Counted from the stretch's first letter, positions 1-6,867 are shown. The stretch: 29,281 bases of DNA from Bacteroidales bacterium (GCA_004557565.1 SFGS01000053.1:1-29281), one strand, 5' to 3'. Notes: a model not told the origin generated them from the letters alone. Numbers and translations are program-made.

Positions 1-57
1 CCTCAAAGACAAGGCCTGGTCATAGTGCGTGGACATCAATTCTTCTGTAAAACTCAT
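1..57 (-). CDS. Start of a gene cut by the left edge
   Basis: An ATG at 55-57 on the minus strand opens a frame of 19 codons that runs off the left edge (begins MSFTEELMSTHYDQ). It lies downstream of the membrane-protein gene in the same direction, after a gap of about 100 nt that holds repeat debris. Too little is visible to name a family. The start is inferred only from the open frame. Confidence 0.4.
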   Translation of the reverse strand, partial: MSFTEELMSTHYDQALSLR

Positions 58-81
58 AATAAAACATTTTTATGAGTCAAC

Positions 82-158
82 TTTTTTCAGGGAAAGACAG
101 TTTTTCGCCGAAGGCGGTCAACGCGCTGTCGAAGGCATGTCCCTACGTTATAATCGAA
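82..158. repeat. Intergenic repeat debris
   Basis: This gap carries the short hairpin word TTTTTCGCCGAAGGCGG, also found at the inner end of the A repeat arms, followed by AAGGCATGTCCCTACG, the word repeated near 27420-27510. It looks like a decayed copy of the dispersed intergenic repeats of this genome. Confidence 0.45.
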
Positions 159-159
159 C

Positions 160-450
160 TTATTTTCGAGGCAACAAGTCATTCTTATCCTCGATTTGAG
201 GCAGTTCGTTCTTCTCATCGTCGGCGTAGGTGCCGTATTCGGCTTCTTCTCTACGCTTCTGGCGATAATACTCCTTTTTCTTCAGCACAAAATGCAGTGC
301 CACGATGATGATGAGCCCTACGCCAATCACACCATAGTAGTGCAAATAATCACCATCTGCCAAACGCTCGCGCCCAAGCCATGCCATCAGGCACAAATAC
401 AGGAACAAACACAGTGGCACGAATACCGACATCTTAATTTTGCTCTTCAT
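160..450 (-). CDS. Small two-helix membrane protein
   Basis: A 96-residue protein. Two hydrophobic segments (about residues 8-25 and 39-56) are joined by a short polar loop containing GRERLADGDY. A highly charged C-terminal tail, first Lys/Arg-rich and then Asp/Glu-rich, is probably cytoplasmic by the positive-inside rule. The ATG overlaps the end of the upstream exonuclease gene by 17 nt, so the two are probably translated from one message. No family is recognised and no catalytic motif is seen. The link to the exonuclease is positional only. Confidence 0.7.
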   Translation of the reverse strand: MKSKIKMSVFVPLCLFLYLCLMAWLGRERLADGDYLHYYGVIGVGLIIIVALHFVLKKKEYYRQKRREEAEYGTYADDEKNELPQIEDKNDLLPRK

Positions 451-1063
451 TTTCTATCTCCTTTTTGTAAGGCGAGGTTTCAGGATTGAACTCACCTTGA
501 ATCAAATACTCATATATTTTCACACAAGCCCACGCGTCGATTGCGGCATAACGCTGCTGCGAATCGGTGAGCGATTCACATTCCCAGTTGGTAAGGCGCT
601 GCGATTTGCTGATTTTCTGATTAAAGAGAATAGCAAAAATCTTCTGTAGGCTAATGTCGCTGATATTATAGCGTCCCACCATCTTTTGTAGTTCCACGAA
701 TCCACCCGGAGCCACATCGGTTACTTTCGAAAGTTGGCGGAAGTCGTCTTGAGTGGAAAGGCCAATCTTCAAGCAGTGGTCATCTGCCAAATAATCGGCA
801 AGCACTTGCGGCACACCAATCTTATTGACCCTGAAAAGAAAACAAATATCGGAAGTTGACAGCTGAATCAATGCCACCTTATGGTGCTCACCTTTTCTGA
901 ACGACGGGCGCGTTTCGGTGTCAAACCCTACAACATCGGCTTTGCGGAGCACATCGACAGCCGCTTTCAATTGAAACATCGAATCAATCACCACCACCTT
1001 GCCTGGGAACACCACCTGTGGGAGCGAATTAACCTCGGTTTTATCAATCGCAATCTTATACAT
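434..1063 (-). CDS. 3'-5' exonuclease domain protein (RNase D-like, DEDDy)
   Basis: A 209-residue protein with the DnaQ/RNase D fold (DNA_pol_A_exo1 family). Visible motifs are GFDTETRP (ExoI, about residue 46), STQDDF (ExoII, about residue 104) and YAAIDAW (ExoIII, with the Tyr of the DEDDy class, about residue 173). These four acidic residues bind two metal ions and remove nucleotides from 3' ends. There is no HRDC domain, so it is shorter than RNase D of E. coli. The frame is open further upstream to 1138, but that stretch is the terminator hairpin of the ribosomal-protein operon, so the ATG at 1061-1063 is chosen. The substrate, RNA or DNA, cannot be told from sequence. Confidence 0.88.
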   Translation of the reverse strand: MYKIAIDKTEVNSLPQVVFPGKVVVIDSMFQLKAAVDVLRKADVVGFDTETRPSFRKGEHHKVALIQLSTSDICFLFRVNKIGVPQVLADYLADDHCLKIGLSTQDDFRQLSKVTDVAPGGFVELQKMVGRYNISDISLQKIFAILFNQKISKSQRLTNWECESLTDSQQRYAAIDAWACVKIYEYLIQGEFNPETSPYKKEIENEEQN

Positions 1064-1102
1064 TTGTCTTCTATCTATATATCTATTATATGTGGTTTTA
1101 CT

Positions 1103-1134
1103 AAAAAACTCTGAAGCATAGTTGCTCCAGAGTT
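1103..1134 (-). terminator. Terminator of the rpmB-rpmG-DUF4295 operon
   Basis: On the minus strand AACTCTG...CAGAGTT pairs around a short loop, with an additional AGC/GCT pair inside, and is followed by six Ts. It lies about 30 nt after the DUF4295 stop codon and upstream of the exonuclease start. Confidence 0.8.
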
Positions 1135-1163
1135 TCATATATAAAGTTTTGTTGGATAATCAA

Positions 1164-1313
1164 TTATTTAAGAGCATCCTGTACCTTGTCGTTAGGAACC
1201 ATGCGCTCAACAAATACATAGGCACCAGTCTTTTCAGAGCGTACCATCTTAATAACTTTGCTATATGTACGTCCTTCACCAGTTTGAAGGGTTGCAACTA
1301 CTTTTTTTGCCAT
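1164..1313 (-). CDS. DUF4295 family protein
   Basis: A 49-residue basic protein beginning MAKKVVATLQTGEGR and ending NDKVQDALK. Its size, composition and place directly after rpmG match the DUF4295 family, which accompanies rpmB and rpmG in Bacteroidetes. The function is unknown. Conserved linkage to ribosomal protein genes suggests a ribosome-associated role, which is inference. It lies 13 nt downstream of rpmG, and the operon terminator follows. Confidence 0.85.
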   Translation of the reverse strand: MAKKVVATLQTGEGRTYSKVIKMVRSEKTGAYVFVERMVPNDKVQDALK

Positions 1314-1326
1314 GATTCAAATATTA

Positions 1327-1515
1327 TTATTTAATTTCCTTGTGGATAGTGTACTTCTTCAAATAAGGATTGAACTTCTTCAATTCCAAACGTTCTGTTG
1401 TGTTCTTGCGGTTCTTAGTGGTGATGTAACGTGACATTCCTGGCACACCGCTTGCCTTTTGTTCTGTGCATTCAAGAATTACTTGAACTCTATCGCCTTT
1501 AGCTTTTTTTGCCAT
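1327..1515 (-). CDS. rpmG: 50S ribosomal protein L33
   Basis: A 62-residue protein beginning MAKKAKGDRVQVILECTEQK, with the family features SRYITTKNRKNT, RLELKKFNPYLKK and a C-terminal TIHKEIK. L33 is a small protein of the large ribosomal subunit near the E site. Only one of the cysteines of the zinc-binding L33 form is present (in LECTEQ), so this is the zinc-independent type. It starts 10 nt after rpmB and is co-transcribed with it. Confidence 0.95.
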   Translation of the reverse strand: MAKKAKGDRVQVILECTEQKASGVPGMSRYITTKNRKNTTERLELKKFNPYLKKYTIHKEIK

Positions 1516-1525
1516 GATTCTCTAA

Positions 1526-1783
1526 TTACTTTACAAATGTTTTGATTTCTTTTAAGTTACCTTCAGCAGCAGCTTTCTTCAATGCTGCATCGAGACCGAT
1601 ACGGTTGATGATACGCAAACCTGCAGCTGACACGGTCAAGCGGATCCAAGTTTGTTGTTCAACCCAGTAGAACTTACGATTGAAAACGTTTACGTTGAAT
1701 TTACGTTTTGTTCTTCTCTTAGAGTGCGATACATTATTACCAGTAATCGCCTTCTTGCCTGTAATTTCGCAAACTTTTGACAT
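1526..1783 (-). CDS. rpmB: 50S ribosomal protein L28
   Basis: An 85-residue protein beginning MSKVCEITGKKAITGNNVSH, with the L28 core SKRRTKRKFNVNV and WIRLTVSAAGLRIINRIGL. L28 binds 23S rRNA in the large subunit. It is the first gene of the rpmB-rpmG-DUF4295 operon. Its message has an unusually long leader of about 280 nt that can fold (see 1831-2068), suggesting control at the leader or a processed RNA upstream. Confidence 0.96.
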   Translation of the reverse strand: MSKVCEITGKKAITGNNVSHSKRRTKRKFNVNVFNRKFYWVEQQTWIRLTVSAAGLRIINRIGLDAALKKAAAEGNLKEIKTFVK

Positions 1784-1830
1784 AGTTGTGTTTAATACAA
1801 TTTAAAAGTTCAAAATTTATTTTTGATTAC

Positions 1831-2068
1831 TCGACTCAAGACGGTTACTTCTACCTCGCAGTAGCACAATATCCATGGCCTAATGTGGTCCACCATCACT
1901 TCGCGAAGTGAGAAGGCGACGCGCTGTGTGGCTGCCATTGGGGCTAATAAAAATATCGTCCTACGCTTTACGCATTGCCTAAAGCATCACAGCAATGCAT
2001 CGAAGTTTCAACGATCATGTCACAGAACAGGACTAACGGGAAGTCGTAGTACACTGCCTTGAAATCGA
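1831..2068 (-). ncRNA. Structured leader or small RNA upstream of rpmB
   Basis: Transcription from the promoter at 2072-2101 would start near 2065 and cross about 235 nt before any gene. The two ends pair: TCGATTTCAAG (2058-2068) with CTTGAGTCGA (1831-1840), about 10 base pairs with one bulge. Inside are a hairpin GCATTGC...GCAATGC (about 1971-2000) and a perfect 16-nt palindrome TCACTTCGCGAAGTGA (1896-1911). The end-closed shape resembles a rod-like RNA such as 6S RNA (the Bacteroidales-1 motif has been suggested to be 6S-like), or an L28 autoregulatory leader. There is no strong terminator before rpmB. The identity is inference. Confidence 0.45.
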
Positions 2069-2071
2069 CTG

Positions 2072-2101
2072 CAAAGATACACATTTTTTTTCATTCCACA
2101 A
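2072..2101 (-). promoter_or_regulatory. Promoter of the rpmB operon
   Basis: On the minus strand TTG (2099-2101) is followed after 19 nt by TATCTTTG (2072-2079), the Bacteroidetes sigma-ABfr pair. It places the start of transcription about 280 nt upstream of rpmB. Confidence 0.75.
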
Positions 2102-2167
2102 AACTTCTCCACAATCAATCACCCATTTAGACAAAATCGGTCATTAAAAACCACATGCCCTAATGAC

Positions 2168-2380
2168 GGTTCAGTGGAGAATAACTGGGGGGCTGAAACA
2201 AAAACATAAAAAACAGCCTTTTAGCGATGCCAGTGCTTCGCACCTGTCGTTAGTGCTGTGGCATGTCTGATTTCAAGCAGAGGCTTGAATCAGCCACACC
2301 ACATCACCAACGCCGCCCTCTTACGAGGTCGGTGGCATCGCCAAAAGGATAAAAACCGTTCGCCTTCGGCGAAAAACCAA
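2168..2380 (+). repeat. Intergenic repeat, arm A (copy 1)
   Basis: Begins GGTTCAGTGGAGAATAACTG and ends CGCCTTCGGCGAAAAACC. It is dominated by a long stem: CCTTTTAGCGATGCC near the left end pairs with GGTGGCATCGCCAAAAGG near the right end, with smaller hairpins between. Near-identical copies lie at 4729-4934 (inverted) and 11433-11645, with a shortened copy at 18779-18840. Short open frames inside it are not genes. Confidence 0.85.
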
Positions 2381-2476
2381 TCTACAGAAATCAGAATATC
2401 CGAAAACGCGAATAAAAAGAGGTTTGAATGCGTTATATGTGCTGGAATGCGGCAATTTATATTTATGCCAAATAAT

Positions 2477-2532
2477 TAATATTCAATATGTTATATTAAT
2501 TATAGGCGGACGTGAAATATCACGTCCCTACC
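2477..2532. repeat. Half copy of repeat unit C
   Basis: Contains an ATATTCAATATG core and one terminal arm, GGACGTGA-AATA-TCACGTCC followed by CTACC. The opposite arm found in the complete 93-bp copies (11647-11739 and 18680-18772) is missing. It sits between arm A and arm B, as in the other composites. Confidence 0.75.
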
Positions 2533-2590
2533 AAAATGTTGGTTGTCGTCTTGAGAAATTTGATGCAGTTTTTTACCGAGGAATCATTGT

Positions 2591-2855
2591 ATCATCAGGG
2601 GTTTTTCGCCGTGAAACGGCGAGCGGTTTTTATCCTTGGGGCAATGTGGTGAGCCCTTGTGAGAGGGTGGCGGAGGGATTGTGTGGTTGGCGGCATGGAA
2701 ACTCGTTTCCAATGACGCAAAGCGCACAATCCCTCCGCCAAATGCGAAGCATTCCACATTGCCCCAAGGCTGTTTTTTATGTTTTTGTTTTTGATTCCAT
2801 TCACGATTCGGCAACAATGCATCATCTATGCCCAGATATTTTCTACTGAACCCGA
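2591..2855 (+). repeat. Intergenic repeat, arm B (copy 1)
   Basis: Begins near AGGGGTTTTTCGCCGTGAAA and ends TTTTCTACTGAACC. A long stem pairs CCTTGGGGCAATGTGG with CCACATTGCCCCAAGG, and internal hairpins such as GGAAACTCGTTTCC are present. Other copies are at 4352-4617 (inverted), 11796-12000 (outer end shortened) and 18365-18635 (inverted). Its outer end is a diverged inverted copy of the outer end of arm A. With A and C it fills most of the gap 2102-2939. Confidence 0.85.
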
Positions 2856-2878
2856 ATAGCTGATTGGGGGTTAAGCAC

Positions 2879-2908
2879 AAAAAAAAGGAACAGCGCATAC
2901 GCCATTCC
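2879..2908 (-). terminator. Terminator after the histone-like gene
   Basis: On the minus strand GGAATGGCG...TATGCGCTGTTCC folds into a hairpin and is followed by at least eight Ts. The other strand also has a T-rich flank, so it may work in both directions. Confidence 0.7.
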
Positions 2909-2939
2909 TTCTTTTTATGTAAGAGCTGAAAAGAGCTTC

Positions 2940-3116
2940 TTATTTCTTAGCAGCTTCAAGAGAAGCTTTGCGGAATTCCTTCATTTTCTTCTCGATTTCG
3001 AGAGAAGCCTTGCGGGCACGAGTACCAGCAGCCTTGTTTCCGTTTTCAACTTGAGCAGCAGCGTCCTTTTGGAATGCTTCGTAAGCAGCAGCGATTTGTT
3101 CTACTAATTCTTTCAT
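2940..3116 (-). CDS. Histone H1-like protein (Hc1-like)
   Basis: A 58-residue, Lys/Ala/Glu-rich protein beginning MKELVEQIAAAYEAF, with the motif GNKAAGTRARKASLEIEK and a C-terminal KASLEAAKK. Length and motif match the Bacteroidetes proteins assigned to the Hc1 (chlamydial histone-like) family, helical basic proteins thought to bind DNA. It is transcribed alone: a promoter candidate lies at 3160-3192 and a terminator follows at 2879-2908. Codons are those of a well-expressed gene. DNA binding is known for the family only and is not visible as a catalytic motif. Confidence 0.82.
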   Translation of the reverse strand: MKELVEQIAAAYEAFQKDAAAQVENGNKAAGTRARKASLEIEKKMKEFRKASLEAAKK

Positions 3117-3159
3117 TGTTGTTTCGTGTTATTGGTTAGTTAATAAAAAATTTTCACGG

Positions 3160-3192
3160 CAAAGATATATAAAAAAATGATAAAATGCACAA
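3160..3192 (-). promoter_or_regulatory. Promoter candidate of the histone-like gene
   Basis: TATCTTTG (3160-3167, minus strand) lies 44 nt upstream of the ATG. The nearest TTG is 22 nt further upstream, slightly longer than the usual 19-20 spacing, so the -33 box is less certain. Confidence 0.55.
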
Positions 3193-3443
3193 ACTTTTTG
3201 CGTAAATATGTGACCATAATGCCTTTGTTTTATGAAAAAACGCATTTTTTCAAGAAAAAAAGCAAAAAAACGGCACAAAAAAGCTCCAGAAGACTCAATT
3301 CTAATGGTGCGCGAAACGCTCTACCGCAGCCTGCCCTATGCAACAGCGCTCACACATAAGCCAAGAAAACCGAGGGTAAGAAATTGCATCAACCAATAAT
3401 TGAGTCAAGCACAAAATGGTAATTTTAAATCTTATTAATTGTG

Positions 3444-3480
3444 TTGGGCAATTATTTAGCACATAGCATTGGTAACTTTG
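3444..3480 (+). promoter_or_regulatory. Promoter candidate of the 97-residue gene
   Basis: TAACTTTG at 3473-3480 followed by CA is a good -7 box. The nearest TTG (about 3444) is further away than the usual 20 nt, so the -33 box is weak. The start codon at 3508 is downstream of the predicted start site, whereas the earlier in-frame start at 3469 would lie upstream of it. Confidence 0.5.
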
Positions 3481-3507
3481 CAATACAATAAAGAAAAGGA
3501 AAGAAAA

Positions 3508-3801
3508 ATGGCTACCACACACAAAATCTCAAGCACCGACCTCATCATGGCTAATCTGAGCTGGAACGGTCGAACCATGGCATCAATCGCCAAGAGCGAC
3601 TTCACATCTATCGACGACGTGGTGCGACTCATCACCACCATGGCAGGCAAATGCGTGGGACTGGCGAAGCTCACCATTCGCAACAAGACACAAGGTTGGG
3701 CCATCAACATGGGCATCAGCACAGCCAGCAGCATGTCGATAAAAAACCTGACGAAGCCGATGCTTCCACAGAAAGGCACACAACTGTCAATTCCATTTTA
3801 A
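3508..3801 (+). CDS. Small protein of unknown function
   Basis: A 97-residue basic, soluble protein beginning MATTHKISSTDLIMANLSW. It has a central SIDDVVRLITTMAGKCVGLAKLTIRNKTQGW and a C-terminal run of short polar stretches. There is no signal peptide or membrane segment. The ATG at 3508 is preferred over the in-frame start at 3469, which lies before the predicted transcription start. I do not recognise the family. It is a single-gene unit between its own promoter and a strong hairpin at 3824-3859. Confidence 0.7.
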   Translation: MATTHKISSTDLIMANLSWNGRTMASIAKSDFTSIDDVVRLITTMAGKCVGLAKLTIRNKTQGWAINMGISTASSMSIKNLTKPMLPQKGTQLSIPF

Positions 3802-3823
3802 ACCATGAAAAGCAAAACTCCCT

Positions 3824-3859
3824 TTCGGCACGGCATTATGAGGGAAATGTCGTGCCGAA
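3824..3859 (+). terminator. Strong hairpin after the 97-residue gene
   Basis: TTCGGCACGGCAT pairs with ATGTCGTGCCGAA (13 pairs including one G-T) around a 10-nt loop. It is followed only by TGTTTGG, not a full T tract, and that TTTG is also the -33 box of the next promoter. It may be a weak or factor-assisted terminator. Confidence 0.55.
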
Positions 3860-3862
3860 TGT

Positions 3863-3893
3863 TTGGTGGTCTTATTTATTGTAAGTAAATTTG
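3863..3893 (+). promoter_or_regulatory. Promoter of the lipocalin-like lipoprotein gene
   Basis: TTG (3863-3865), 20 nt, then TAAATTTG (3886-3893) followed by CA. Transcription would start near 3900, ahead of the ATG at 3930. Confidence 0.75.
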
Positions 3894-3929
3894 CAGACTG
3901 ACAAGAACATCAAACAAAATACAGAAGAA

Positions 3930-4289
3930 ATGAAAAAAGCAATGTTTTTCGCATGTGCAGCATTGTCGCTTGCAATGCTCTCATGCTCTGGCGGCGAAGC
4001 AAAATCGTCGGAAAATGCAGAAGAGGTAGTAAAAGAGGTGGAAGATAGCGCCACAATCATTGGCAAATGGGCAGATGCCTCACAAAAGGGCTTTGAGCTG
4101 GTGGACGACAGCAGCGCCAAAACCATCGGTGGCGGCACCGAATATCTGGAGTGGGCTGTGAACGAAAACAACGACACCCTCACCCTCATCACCGCTACCG
4201 ACACGCTGCGATTCGGTGTACAGTTCAGGGGCGACAAGCTGACCCTCACCGACGGCGAAGGCAAGACCACAGAATACACTCGCCAGTAA
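3930..4289 (+). CDS. Lipocalin-like lipoprotein
   Basis: A 119-residue lipoprotein. The signal peptide MKKAMFFACAALSLAMLSC ends in a lipobox (LSC), with the lipid-bearing Cys at about residue 19, followed by a Ser/Glu-rich linker. From about residue 40 the pattern IIGKWADAS, with later short beta strands (NNDTLTLITATDTLRFGV and DKLTLTDGEGKTTEY), resembles the small lipocalin-like domains common in Bacteroidales lipoproteins. The ligand is unknown. The ATG at 3930 gives a proper signal peptide; an in-frame start at 3891 falls inside the promoter and is rejected. Confidence 0.8.
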   Translation: MKKAMFFACAALSLAMLSCSGGEAKSSENAEEVVKEVEDSATIIGKWADASQKGFELVDDSSAKTIGGGTEYLEWAVNENNDTLTLITATDTLRFGVQFRGDKLTLTDGEGKTTEYTRQ

Positions 4290-4316
4290 TATCGGCACCC
4301 ATTTTTCAGCATACAG

Positions 4317-4347
4317 GCGTTCGCATTTTTGCGGACGCTTTCTTTTT
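4317..4347 (+). terminator. Terminator after the lipocalin-like gene
   Basis: GCGTTCGC pairs with GCGGACGC (eight pairs, one G-T) around ATTTTT and is followed by TTTCTTTTT. Confidence 0.8.
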
Positions 4348-4351
4348 GGCA

Positions 4352-4617
4352 CTCAGTGGAAAATTTCTGGGGATAGGTTATGCAATGTTGCCGAATCGTG
4401 AATGGAATCAAAAACAAAAACATAAAAAACAGCCTTGGGGCAAAGTGGAATGCTTCGCATTTGGTGGAGGAATTGTGCGCTTTGCGTCATTGGAAACGAG
4501 TTTCCATGCCGCCAACCACACAATCCCTCCGCCACCCTCTTTCGAGGACTATCCACTTTGCCCCAAGGATAAAAAGCGCTCGCCGTTTCACGGCGAAAAA
4601 CCCCTGATGATAAAATA
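4352..4617 (-). repeat. Intergenic repeat, arm B (copy 2, inverted)
   Basis: Begins CTCAGTGGAAAATTTCTGGG and ends CGGCGAAAAACCCCTGATGAT. It has the same long stem and GGAAACGAGTTTCC hairpin as the copy at 2591-2855, in reverse orientation. It starts immediately after the terminator of the preceding gene. Confidence 0.85.
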
Positions 4618-4728
4618 TTTTCTTGGTAAAAAGTCCATCAATTTTCCCGAAACGATAACGTCATAGCGTAGGGGCATGCTGATGCTTTTTTATCTTATCT
4701 AACGCAAATTTAGATTTCAGAAGTTTTG
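4618..4728. other. Spacer between arms B and A without unit C
   Basis: This stretch replaces unit C of the other composites. It holds ACGATAACGTCATAGCGTAGGGGCATG, shared in part with 12011-12037 and with the repeats at 27353-27514. No gene is seen. Confidence 0.5.
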
Positions 4729-4934
4729 TTTTTCGTCGAAGGCGAGCGGTTTTTATCCTTTTGGCGATGCCACCGCCCTCGCTGGAGAGGGCGGCGTTAG
4801 GGTGGAGGTGTGGCTGATTCAAGCCTCTGCTTGCCATGCCGCAGCACTAACGACAGGTGCGAAGCACTGGCATCGCCAAAAGCCTGTTTTTTTATGTTTT
4901 TGTTTCAGCCCCCCCAGTATTTATCCACTGAACC
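4729..4934 (-). repeat. Intergenic repeat, arm A (copy 2, inverted)
   Basis: Runs from TTTTCGTCGAAGGCGAGCGG to CCCAGTATTTATCCACTGAACC. It contains CGCCCTCGCTGGAGAGGGCG, a strong internal hairpin, and the long stem of the family (GGCGATGCC with GGCATCGCC). Confidence 0.85.
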
Positions 4935-5016
4935 TCTTTGTAGGACAAATCGCCGAAAAGATGTCGAAAATTTACTTAAATGTGGTCGGAATTTTTCATA
5001 TACTGAATATTTTCCG

Positions 5017-5145
5017 TAAATTTGTAGTTGAAATTATGGGTGCGATTTCAAGACGCTTCCCATCTGGCGCAAGCCATAGCCTTTCGCTAATTTTTAATGC
5101 AGAAGAATTACACTTTATTATATAACTATTTTAAAAGTAAGTAAC
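5017..5145 (+). promoter_or_regulatory. Promoter box and leader of the NifU-like gene
   Basis: TAAATTTG at 5017-5024 is a -7 box; the -33 position holds only TTT, so the upstream box is weak. The leader of about 115 nt contains GGGTGCGATTTC...GGCGCAAGCC and an open frame of 29 codons (5038-5125) that ends 20 nt before the gene. Whether the leader regulates is unknown. Confidence 0.5.
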
Positions 5146-5838
5146 ATGGTTTATTCACAAGAAGTACAGGAAATGTGCTGTGTAGCAAAGGGTGCTAACC
5201 ACCCATCCGCTCCTATACCAGAGGAAGGAAAATGGGTTAGATCTAAAGAAATCAAAGATGTTTCAGGCTTCACTCACGGCATTGGTCACTGCGCTCCTCA
5301 ACAAGGCGCTTGCAAGCTTTCTCTCAATGTGAAAAATGGTGTGATTGAAGAATGTATGATCGAAACCATCGGTTGCTCTGGTATGACCCACTCAGCAGCT
5401 ATGGCAGCAGAAATTCTTCCAGGCAAGACCATTCTTGAAGCGCTCAACACCGACCTCGTGTGCGACGCTATCAACACTGCAATGCGCGAATTGTTCCTTC
5501 AAATCGTTTACGGTCGCACTCAAAGTGCCTTCTCTGAAGGTGGCTTGGTAATCGGTGCTTCACTCGAAGACCTCGGTAAGGGCCTCCGTAGCCAAGTTGG
5601 TACTATGTTCGGCACTCGCGAAAAGGGTGTTCGCTACCTCGAAATGACTGAAGGCTATTGCACTCGCATGGCTCTTGACGAAAACGACGAAGTTATCGGT
5701 TATGAATTCCTTAGCCTCGGTAAATTCACCGACGCTATCAAGAAAGGCAAAACTCCAGAAGAAGCTCTCGCAGAAGCTAAGGGCCACTACGGACGTTTTG
5801 AAAATGCAGCTAAGTATATCGACCCACGTAAAGAATAA
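5146..5838 (+). CDS. NifU/IscU-like iron-sulfur cluster scaffold protein
   Basis: A 230-residue protein with a diverged NifU_N/IscU-type domain. Residues 46-105 hold GIGHCAPQQGACKLSL and TIGCSGMTHSAAMAAEI, the counterpart of the IscU segment around its second cluster cysteine, followed by PGKTILEAL. The C-terminal half is an extra helical region with EDLGKGLRSQVGTMFGTREKG. IscU-type proteins hold nascent Fe-S clusters on Cys. Here the Cys set (HC, AC, GC, VC, YC) differs from classic IscU, so the client may differ. No signal peptide. The stop lies 18 nt before the GGGtGRT gene, with which it forms a conserved pair. Confidence 0.8.
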   Translation: MVYSQEVQEMCCVAKGANHPSAPIPEEGKWVRSKEIKDVSGFTHGIGHCAPQQGACKLSLNVKNGVIEECMIETIGCSGMTHSAAMAAEILPGKTILEALNTDLVCDAINTAMRELFLQIVYGRTQSAFSEGGLVIGASLEDLGKGLRSQVGTMFGTREKGVRYLEMTEGYCTRMALDENDEVIGYEFLSLGKFTDAIKKGKTPEEALAEAKGHYGRFENAAKYIDPRKE

Positions 5839-5841
5839 TAT

Positions 5842-5848
5842 AAGGAGG
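5842..5848 (+). promoter_or_regulatory. Shine-Dalgarno site of the GGGtGRT gene
   Basis: AAGGAGG lies eight nt before the ATG at 5857. Such a full anti-16S match is rare in this window, where most genes have A/T-rich upstream regions, so this site probably drives strong translation of the second gene. Confidence 0.7.
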
Positions 5849-5856
5849 ATACAATT

Positions 5857-6867
5857 ATGATTAGAGAAGTAAAATTTGAATCTCAAGACCGCCGCATGAA
5901 GCAAGTTCTCGCTGCTTTGAACGCTGTCGGCATTAAAGACGTTGAAGAGGCTAACGCCATCTGCGAACAATATGGTATCGATCCTTATAAGACTTGCGAA
6001 GAAACTCAGCAAATCTGCTTCGAAAATGCAAAGTGGGCTTACGTTTGTGGCGCTGCTATCGCATTGAAGAAGGGCTGCAAAGTGGCAGCTGATGCTGCTG
6101 AAGCTATCGGTCTCGGTTTGCAATCATTCTGCATTCCTGGCTCTGTAGCCGACGACCGTAAAGTGGGTATCGGCCACGGTAACCTCGCAGCTCGTTTGCT
6201 CCGCGAAGAAACCAAGTGCTTCGCATTCCTCGCTGGCCACGAATCATTCGCTGCCGCTGAAGGTGCAATCAAGATTGCAGGTAAGGCCAACAAGGTGCGT
6301 AAGGAACCACTCCGCGTTATCCTTAACGGTCTTGGCAAGGACGCTGCTAAGATTATCAGCCGTATCAACGGTTTCACTTATGTTCAAACTGAATTCGACT
6401 ACTTCACTGGTGAACTCAAGGAAGTGGCTCGCACTCCATACAGCGACGGCGAACGCGCTAAGGTGAACTGCTACGGAGCCGACGACGTGCGCGAAGGTGT
6501 GGCTATCATGTGGAAGGAAGGCGTTGACGTATCTATCACTGGTAACTCAACCAACCCAACCCGTTTCCAACACCCAGTAGCTGGCACTTACAAGAAGGAA
6601 CGCGTGCTCAAGGGTATGCCATACTTCAGCGTAGCTTCTGGTGGTGGTACAGGCCGTACACTTCACCCAGACAATATGGCTGCAGGTCCTGCATCTTACG
6701 GTATGACCGATACCCTCGGCCGTATGCACTCTGATGCTCAATTCGCTGGTTCTTCATCAGTTCCTGCACACGTTGAAATGATGGGCTTCCTCGGCATTGG
6801 TAACAACCCAATGGTAGGTTGTACAGTGGCTGTGGCAGTTGACGTAGCTCAAGCTCTCAACAAATAA
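5857..6867 (+). CDS. GGGtGRT family protein
   Basis: A 336-residue cytoplasmic protein of the GGGtGRT family, named for its signature, seen here as ASGGGTGRTLHPDN (GGGTGRT at residues 262-268). The N-terminal half is Cys-rich (CEQYG, TCEET, ICFEN, VCGAA, GCKVA, FCIPG, KCFAF). The C-terminal part is Gly/Met-rich (MAAGPASYGMTDTLGRMHSD). No biochemical function is established as far as I know. Pairing with the NifU-like gene and the many cysteines suggest an Fe-S or thiol chemistry role, which is inference. A perfect terminator follows at 6899-6928. Confidence 0.88.
   Translation: MIREVKFESQDRRMKQVLAALNAVGIKDVEEANAICEQYGIDPYKTCEETQQICFENAKWAYVCGAAIALKKGCKVAADAAEAIGLGLQSFCIPGSVADDRKVGIGHGNLAARLLREETKCFAFLAGHESFAAAEGAIKIAGKANKVRKEPLRVILNGLGKDAAKIISRINGFTYVQTEFDYFTGELKEVARTPYSDGERAKVNCYGADDVREGVAIMWKEGVDVSITGNSTNPTRFQHPVAGTYKKERVLKGMPYFSVASGGGTGRTLHPDNMAAGPASYGMTDTLGRMHSDAQFAGSSSVPAHVEMMGFLGIGNNPMVGCTVAVAVDVAQALNK

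Noticed and set aside
1064..1138. Upstream start of the exonuclease at 1138
   Set aside because: The extra codons lie in the terminator hairpin of the ribosomal-protein operon.
2424..2849. Open frames inside the repeat arms (also 4151-4666, 4380-4607, 18399-18635)
   Set aside because: They recur in several repeat copies in different frames, follow hairpin stems and show no protein-like composition.
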